Positions 60,542 through 64,000 of a stretch of DNA of 64,000 nucleotides are shown here, one piece after another; within the stretch, counting starts at the first letter, position 1; each line of letters begins with the position of its first letter. This DNA is from Lachnospiraceae bacterium (lineage in GTDB: Bacteria; Bacillota; Clostridia; Lachnospirales; Lachnospiraceae): contig CAJTBF010000004.1 in NCBI GenBank assembly GCA_910574195.1, positions 213,555 through 277,554 on the forward strand. The letters are read 5' to 3'. A model generated the notes under the pieces. It made no database searches. It was not told where the DNA came from and saw only the letters and a list, made by a program, of their open reading frames with translations. The position numbers and the translations under genes were made by a program.

Positions 60542-61258
60542 GGCGCCTCCCATCTGCCGCAGATTCTCCATAATCCGTTTCTCCATCCGGGAAACCTGCA
60601 CCTGGGAAATCCCCATAACTTTTCCCACCGCAGATTGTGTTTTATCCTGAAAGTAGCGCATATAGATCAATTGTCTTTCTTCTTTATTTAATGTTTTCAG
60701 AAGCTGCTGCAGCAGCATATGGTCCAAAATTTTTTCTTCCTGGCGTTCCTCTTCCTCCAGCTTGTCCATCAGGCGGATCTCGCTGCCTTCTTTCTGATGA
60801 ATCGGCTTGTAAATGGATTCTACTTCCCCGCCTGCCTCCATTGCCTGTACGATTTCTTCTTTTTCTACATGCAGATACTGTGAAAGTTCCTCTATGGTCG
60901 GCTCTCTCTCCATAGACGCCGTAAGCTCCTCCCTGGCTCTCAGAATCCGGACAGACAGCTCCTTTAGAGTCCGGCTGACTTTGATCATCCCGTCGTCCCG
61001 AAGAAAACGTTTGATCTCTCCGGAAATCATCGGGACCGCGTAGGTGGAAAACTTTACATCAAAAGACAAATCAAATTTGTCAATTGCTTTCAGAAGTCCG
61101 ATGCTTCCAATCTGAAACAGGTCTTCCGGCTCCGCGCCTCTGCCGTAAAAACGCTTTACCACACACCAGATCAGCCCTACATTTTCCTGGACCAACTGCT
61201 CTCTCGCCTTTTTATCCCCTTCGTGAGACTGTTGTATCAAAGCGATTGTGTGGTCCAT
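60539..61258 (-). CDS. sigF: Forespore sigma factor SigF
   Basis: A 239-residue sigma-70-family factor that directs early forespore transcription. Regions 2 (EPEDLFQIGSIGLLKAIDKF), 3 (EPTIEELSQYLHVEKEEI) and 4 (DKTQSAVGKVMGISQVQVSR) are clear. Its start lies inside spoIIAB (22-base overlap), the usual coupling. The TAG stop falls in the MITE end, but the C-terminus (MENLRQMGGA) is of normal length. Confidence 0.95.
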   Translation of the reverse strand: MDHTIALIQQSHEGDKKAREQLVQENVGLIWCVVKRFYGRGAEPEDLFQIGSIGLLKAIDKFDLSFDVKFSTYAVPMISGEIKRFLRDDGMIKVSRTLKELSVRILRAREELTASMEREPTIEELSQYLHVEKEEIVQAMEAGGEVESIYKPIHQKEGSEIRLMDKLEEEERQEEKILDHMLLQQLLKTLNKEERQLIYMRYFQDKTQSAVGKVMGISQVQVSRMEKRIMENLRQMGGA

Positions 61259-61692
61259 AGACTTCTTCCTTTACCGATTGTTTTCTCCATTCTGACCGTA
61301 GTTCCCTCTCCCACAGCTGACTTTACCTCCACTTTATCCATAAAGGCTTCCATAAATGCAAACCCCATACCGGAGCGATCCAGTTCCGGCTTCGTGGTAT
61401 ACATCGGAAGCATCGCCTGTTCAATATCTTCAATTCCTTTTCCGGTATCTTTTACCGTCACAATAAATACGTTTTCGGTAATCTGACAGTTTACAGAAAT
61501 CTTATGTACTTCCTGTTCATACCCATGGATAATCGAATTGGTCACCGCTTCCGAAACTGCCGTTTTCACATCAGCCACCTCTTCCACCGTAGGATTTAAC
61601 TGTGTCATAAACGCTGCAACCGCAACTCTTGCAAATCTCTCATTCGCTGAATAACTGTCAAAGGTTACTTCCATTTCATTTGTGTTTCTCAT
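61237..61692 (-). CDS. spoIIAB: Anti-sigma-F factor / kinase SpoIIAB
   Basis: A 151-residue GHKL kinase that holds SigF inactive and phosphorylates SpoIIAA. The ATP site is visible in AVTNSIIHGYEQ, DTGKGIEDIEQA and RSGMGFAFMEAFMD. Its ATG overlaps the spoIIAA stop (ATGA). Confidence 0.95.
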   Translation of the reverse strand: MRNTNEMEVTFDSYSANERFARVAVAAFMTQLNPTVEEVADVKTAVSEAVTNSIIHGYEQEVHKISVNCQITENVFIVTVKDTGKGIEDIEQAMLPMYTTKPELDRSGMGFAFMEAFMDKVEVKSAVGEGTTVRMEKTIGKGRSLWTTQSL

Positions 61693-62003
61693 TTTTGATC
61701 CTCCTCATATATCTGCATTATTTTTGTGACTCCTGACATAGTCAGAATTTTTTTTATCCTTGCATTGGCGTGTACTCCCCATACTTCTCCGCCAATCAAA
61801 TGGATCAGACGATATCTCCCCATTACCGCGCCAATCCCGGAACTATCCATAAATTCCGTCTCCTTAAAATCAAAAATGACATAACGGATATGGCTGCGTT
61901 CAATGAGCACGTCCGCATCCTTTCGTATTTGTTCTGCATGATGATGGTCTACCTCTCTGGGCAGAAAAATCGTGAGACAATTCTCCTGTACCTGAAACTT
62001 CAT
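61689..62003 (-). CDS. spoIIAA: Anti-anti-sigma factor SpoIIAA
   Basis: A 104-residue STAS protein. The phosphorylated serine is in EFMDSSGIGAVMGRY. Dephosphorylated SpoIIAA frees SigF from SpoIIAB. The ATG at 62003 follows AGGAGG. No clear SigH promoter was found in the 175 bases upstream. Confidence 0.95.
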   Translation of the reverse strand: MKFQVQENCLTIFLPREVDHHHAEQIRKDADVLIERSHIRYVIFDFKETEFMDSSGIGAVMGRYRLIHLIGGEVWGVHANARIKKILTMSGVTKIMQIYEEDQK

Positions 62004-62179
62004 TTATACTCCTCCTGTTAATCTCCATTTACTCCCGGAATTTTTTCGTTCTATTGCCGGACTGAAATACGGACTGCCTTTCTTTCGAAACCTGTACCCA
62101 ACAATATCTTCCATTTCCCCTCTCAGATGGCAGGCTCCGGCCGACCCCCACAGAAGCACCCGGGAATCCTCTGCGGAGG

Positions 62180-62216
62180 GAAAAAGAAAAAGGATATGCA
62201 TGTTCTACATATCCTT
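62180..62216 (-). terminator. Terminator of the TPR gene
   Basis: On the minus strand GGATATG, a 9-base loop, CATATCC, then TTTTTCTTTTT. Confidence 0.8.
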
Positions 62217-62260
62217 CCTCTTTCGTAATTCTTCTGTTTTATTCTTCTGTATTTCCCATT

Positions 62261-63607
62261 CTACTCTTCCGCACTTCCGGCAGCCGCCTCGGCAATTGCA
62301 GCCAGATTCGTCTTTGCTTCCGCTGCATTGTCACTGTCCGGAAGCAGCTCATTGATCCGCTTCAGATATGCAGTCGCAGATTGTGCGTCCCCGCTGTACA
62401 TATAGGCAAGTCCCAGATGCAGCAGCGCCCCGCCGTTATCATAGGATTCATCCATCCGTACTACCCTGGATAAATTATTGATCGCAGTCTCGTAATTCGC
62501 CACTTCGTAAGATGCATTTCCCGATTCATACAACATACTGCACGCCTCCGGGAAAACACTGGAAGTCAGTTCGTCATATCTCGCTTTTCCTCCTTCTCCC
62601 AAAGACTCTCTGTTGACATTCAAAAGTGTATCCGCAATCAGATCTTCTGAATAATTCCCGGAACTATACTGCTCCGACGCCAGCATCAAATTTTCATAAC
62701 TATCCGCCGTGCCCGCCGCATTCTGCACTGCGGCCTCTGAATCGGCGCTGTCGGAACGGTACCCGTCCAACGCTCTTGTCTGTGCGCTGATCTGTGCTTC
62801 CATGGCATTGATCCGCTCACTATACTCGATCATCTGCCGATTCCTCTCATCGGTTCTGGATTCCTCCACTGCCGGAACAATCAAAAACCAGACGACTGCC
62901 GCTCCGATTCCAATTCCCAGAACGATATTCATCACAGTAAACTTTCCCGCCAGTTCTTTTGCCATGCGCTGCGCCGGCTGTATGATGGTATCGTTGCCTA
63001 CATGATACTCAATGGCTTCTTTCTTTTTTCTCCTTTTCTTCGGCGTCTTCCCCTGCTTTCCCTGGAATTTGGATAATTCATGAAGATATCGAAGGGTGAT
63101 CTCATTCGTTGTATCCAGCTTCCGCGCACGCTGCAGCTGCTTCTTTGCCTTTTTATACTCCTCCGTATGCATATAAAGCAGCGCCAATAACTGATGCGCC
63201 TTCAAAAAGGACGGATGCGCCGCCACCACCTGTTTTAAATCGGTAAGCGCCAGCTTTTCATTCCTCCGTTCACAATAGATCAGGCACTGATTATACTTTT
63301 TTACAGCCTGATTGATCTTATCCAGTTCCTTGGCGGAGTTCTGTATCCTTCTTATGAAACCGTTGGCAAGATTTTCCCTCGGCTGCAGATTTTTGCTGAT
63401 AATCCATTCCACCAACGCTTCCGCTACCTCTCCCTGGCCATAATAAACCAATCCCAAAAGGTTCCTTGCCGCAATATTTTCCCCGTTATATTGTAAGCTT
63501 TGCCGAAGTGAGAGAATCGCGCCGGACATATCCCGCATCTGTGCTTTCTTCAGACCATCGTTATACCAAACATTCGACTGTCTGATGACTTTCTCCGTAT
63601 AATCCAT
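62261..63607 (-). CDS. TPR-repeat membrane protein
   Basis: 448 residues. The N-terminal ~170 residues hold TPR repeats (ALVEWIISKNLQ, AHQLLALLYMHTEEYKKAKK), followed by a highly basic strip (KTPKKRRKKK, residues about 188-198), one membrane segment near 225-248 (NIVLGIGIGAAVVWFLIVPA), a coiled stretch, and C-terminal TPRs (NYETAINNLSRVVRMDESYD). It probably anchors a complex at the membrane with the N-terminus inside. It lies just ahead of the spoIIA operon and after a 45-codon small gene. The start at 63607 has GGTGGGATGG upstream. Confidence 0.75.
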   Translation of the reverse strand: MDYTEKVIRQSNVWYNDGLKKAQMRDMSGAILSLRQSLQYNGENIAARNLLGLVYYGQGEVAEALVEWIISKNLQPRENLANGFIRRIQNSAKELDKINQAVKKYNQCLIYCERRNEKLALTDLKQVVAAHPSFLKAHQLLALLYMHTEEYKKAKKQLQRARKLDTTNEITLRYLHELSKFQGKQGKTPKKRRKKKEAIEYHVGNDTIIQPAQRMAKELAGKFTVMNIVLGIGIGAAVVWFLIVPAVEESRTDERNRQMIEYSERINAMEAQISAQTRALDGYRSDSADSEAAVQNAAGTADSYENLMLASEQYSSGNYSEDLIADTLLNVNRESLGEGGKARYDELTSSVFPEACSMLYESGNASYEVANYETAINNLSRVVRMDESYDNGGALLHLGLAYMYSGDAQSATAYLKRINELLPDSDNAAEAKTNLAAIAEAAAGSAEE

Positions 63608-63693
63608 TCCATCCCACCATTTTCTTTCCTAAGTGCAGGCAGTCACGCTCTTTTCTCTTCCGCATGCCCTGATTGCTCTTTCCTGCGAAGTAT

Positions 63694-63831
63694 TTACTTT
63701 TTTCGATCTGCCGCCTGTTTTCTTCCTTCCTGCCGCTGTTCCGGCAGTTCCTCCTGGTAAACTGCTTCCTCTATCCCCTCTACTTCCAGACTGGGTGTAA
63801 ACTTTCTTAATTCTTCTTCGTAATTTAACAC
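63694..63831 (-). CDS. Small 45-residue acidic protein
   Basis: GTG at 63831 with AGGAGG 7 bases upstream and a TAA at 63694; the peptide begins VLNYEEELRKFTPSLEVEGI and ends in a Lys/Arg-rich tail. The strong ribosome site and the upstream position to the TPR gene (87 bases) argue that it is real. I recall similar short proteins (LNYEEELKKF.PS.E) in Lachnospiraceae, of unknown function. Confidence 0.5.
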   Translation of the reverse strand: MLNYEEELRKFTPSLEVEGIEEAVYQEELPEQRQEGRKQAADRKK

Positions 63832-63953
63832 GCCGATTCCTCCTGTCCTATGGCATAACTTCTCGGAATCTTCAGCCCTTATTTCATGGGGCTTTCAGAA
63901 CCTATTTTTCAAAAATCACCCACTTTTTTCTCAAAAACACTTGACAAACCAGT

Positions 63954-63977
63954 CAAAAAATGCGGCGCTTCGCGCCC
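63954..63977 (-). terminator. Terminator of a gene beyond the right edge
   Basis: On the minus strand GGCGC-GAA-GCGCC followed by GCATTTTTT. The next sequence has TTGAC-n5-GTCAA at 63941-63955. Confidence 0.6.
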
Positions 63978-64000
63978 TTGATCAAAAAGTACATTTTTTG

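Noticed and set aside
62004..62201. 65-codon minus-strand frame ahead of spoIIAA
   Set aside because: It begins inside the terminator of the upstream gene, lacks a good ribosome site and has no similarity I recognise.

Overview
The window looks like the chromosome of a gut-type, spore-forming member of the Lachnospiraceae (Clostridia). The evidence is mid-range GC, strong AGGAGG ribosome binding sites, a spoIIA-sigF block with spoVA genes, a group-B-type [FeFe] hydrogenase, a molybdenum hydroxylase with a fused [2Fe-2S] domain, a MOFRL-type glycerate kinase and several TRAP genes. No rRNA, tRNA, CRISPR array, prophage or transposase gene was seen. Most genes lie on the minus strand.

Layout. 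1-5 kb: end of a molybdenum-hydroxylase operon (4Fe-4S protein at the edge, xanthine-dehydrogenase-like enzyme), a TetR regulator, a 30-bp palindrome and a MATE pump. 5-10 kb: PEP/pyruvate-binding protein, GNAT, phosphoesterase and a broken acyltransferase. 10-30 kb: the metabolic core. It holds a LarA-type racemase, a three-part TRAP transporter, an ornithine-cyclodeaminase-family enzyme, a flavoprotein with a lactate/malate-dehydrogenase-like partner, a 1607-residue HD/adenylyltransferase/phosphoribosyltransferase fusion, glutamate dehydrogenase, a divergent enolase, glycerate 2-kinase, a D-2-hydroxyacid dehydrogenase and a GntR regulator. Two promoters in this block carry the same operator (TTGCAATATATT...) in the same 17-bp spacer, and a related site precedes the dehydrogenase, so these genes probably form one regulon for a 2-hydroxyacid or glycerate-type compound. 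30-38 kb: RpiR regulator, GNAT, an Xre-aminotransferase fusion, DUF134-NifX fusion, [FeFe] hydrogenase, phosphatase and a Ca/Na exchanger. 38-45 kb: pyrF-pyrK-pyrD behind an esterase and a condensation-domain membrane protein, then bioY behind a BirA box. 45-55 kb: radA, clpC with a GntR/YtrA regulator, a DapF-like protein lacking both catalytic cysteines, an AraC regulator and cstA. 55-64 kb: Na/Pi symporter, spoVA genes split into two divergent groups, sigF-spoIIAB-spoIIAA and a TPR membrane protein.

Mobile DNA. The window is rich in small non-coding elements. One family starts with GTAAC, ends in GTTAC or ATTAC, and four copies have perfect 8-bp target duplications: two long (143-144 bp) and two of only 31 bp. 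A second family (TIR TAGAGCGTGTTTGAAAATT) sits between spoVAD and spoVAC, with a lone end at the 3' end of sigF, exactly at the borders of the inverted spoVA segment. A third inverted-repeat element (9968-10101) has been invaded by a 31-bp copy. A dispersed repeat supplies the last codons of the 1607-residue protein.

The most promising leads are the shared-operator regulon with its non-canonical enolase, the 8-bp-duplicating mini-elements, the split spoVA locus and the DapF homologue with a Ser/Thr pair in place of Cys/Cys.
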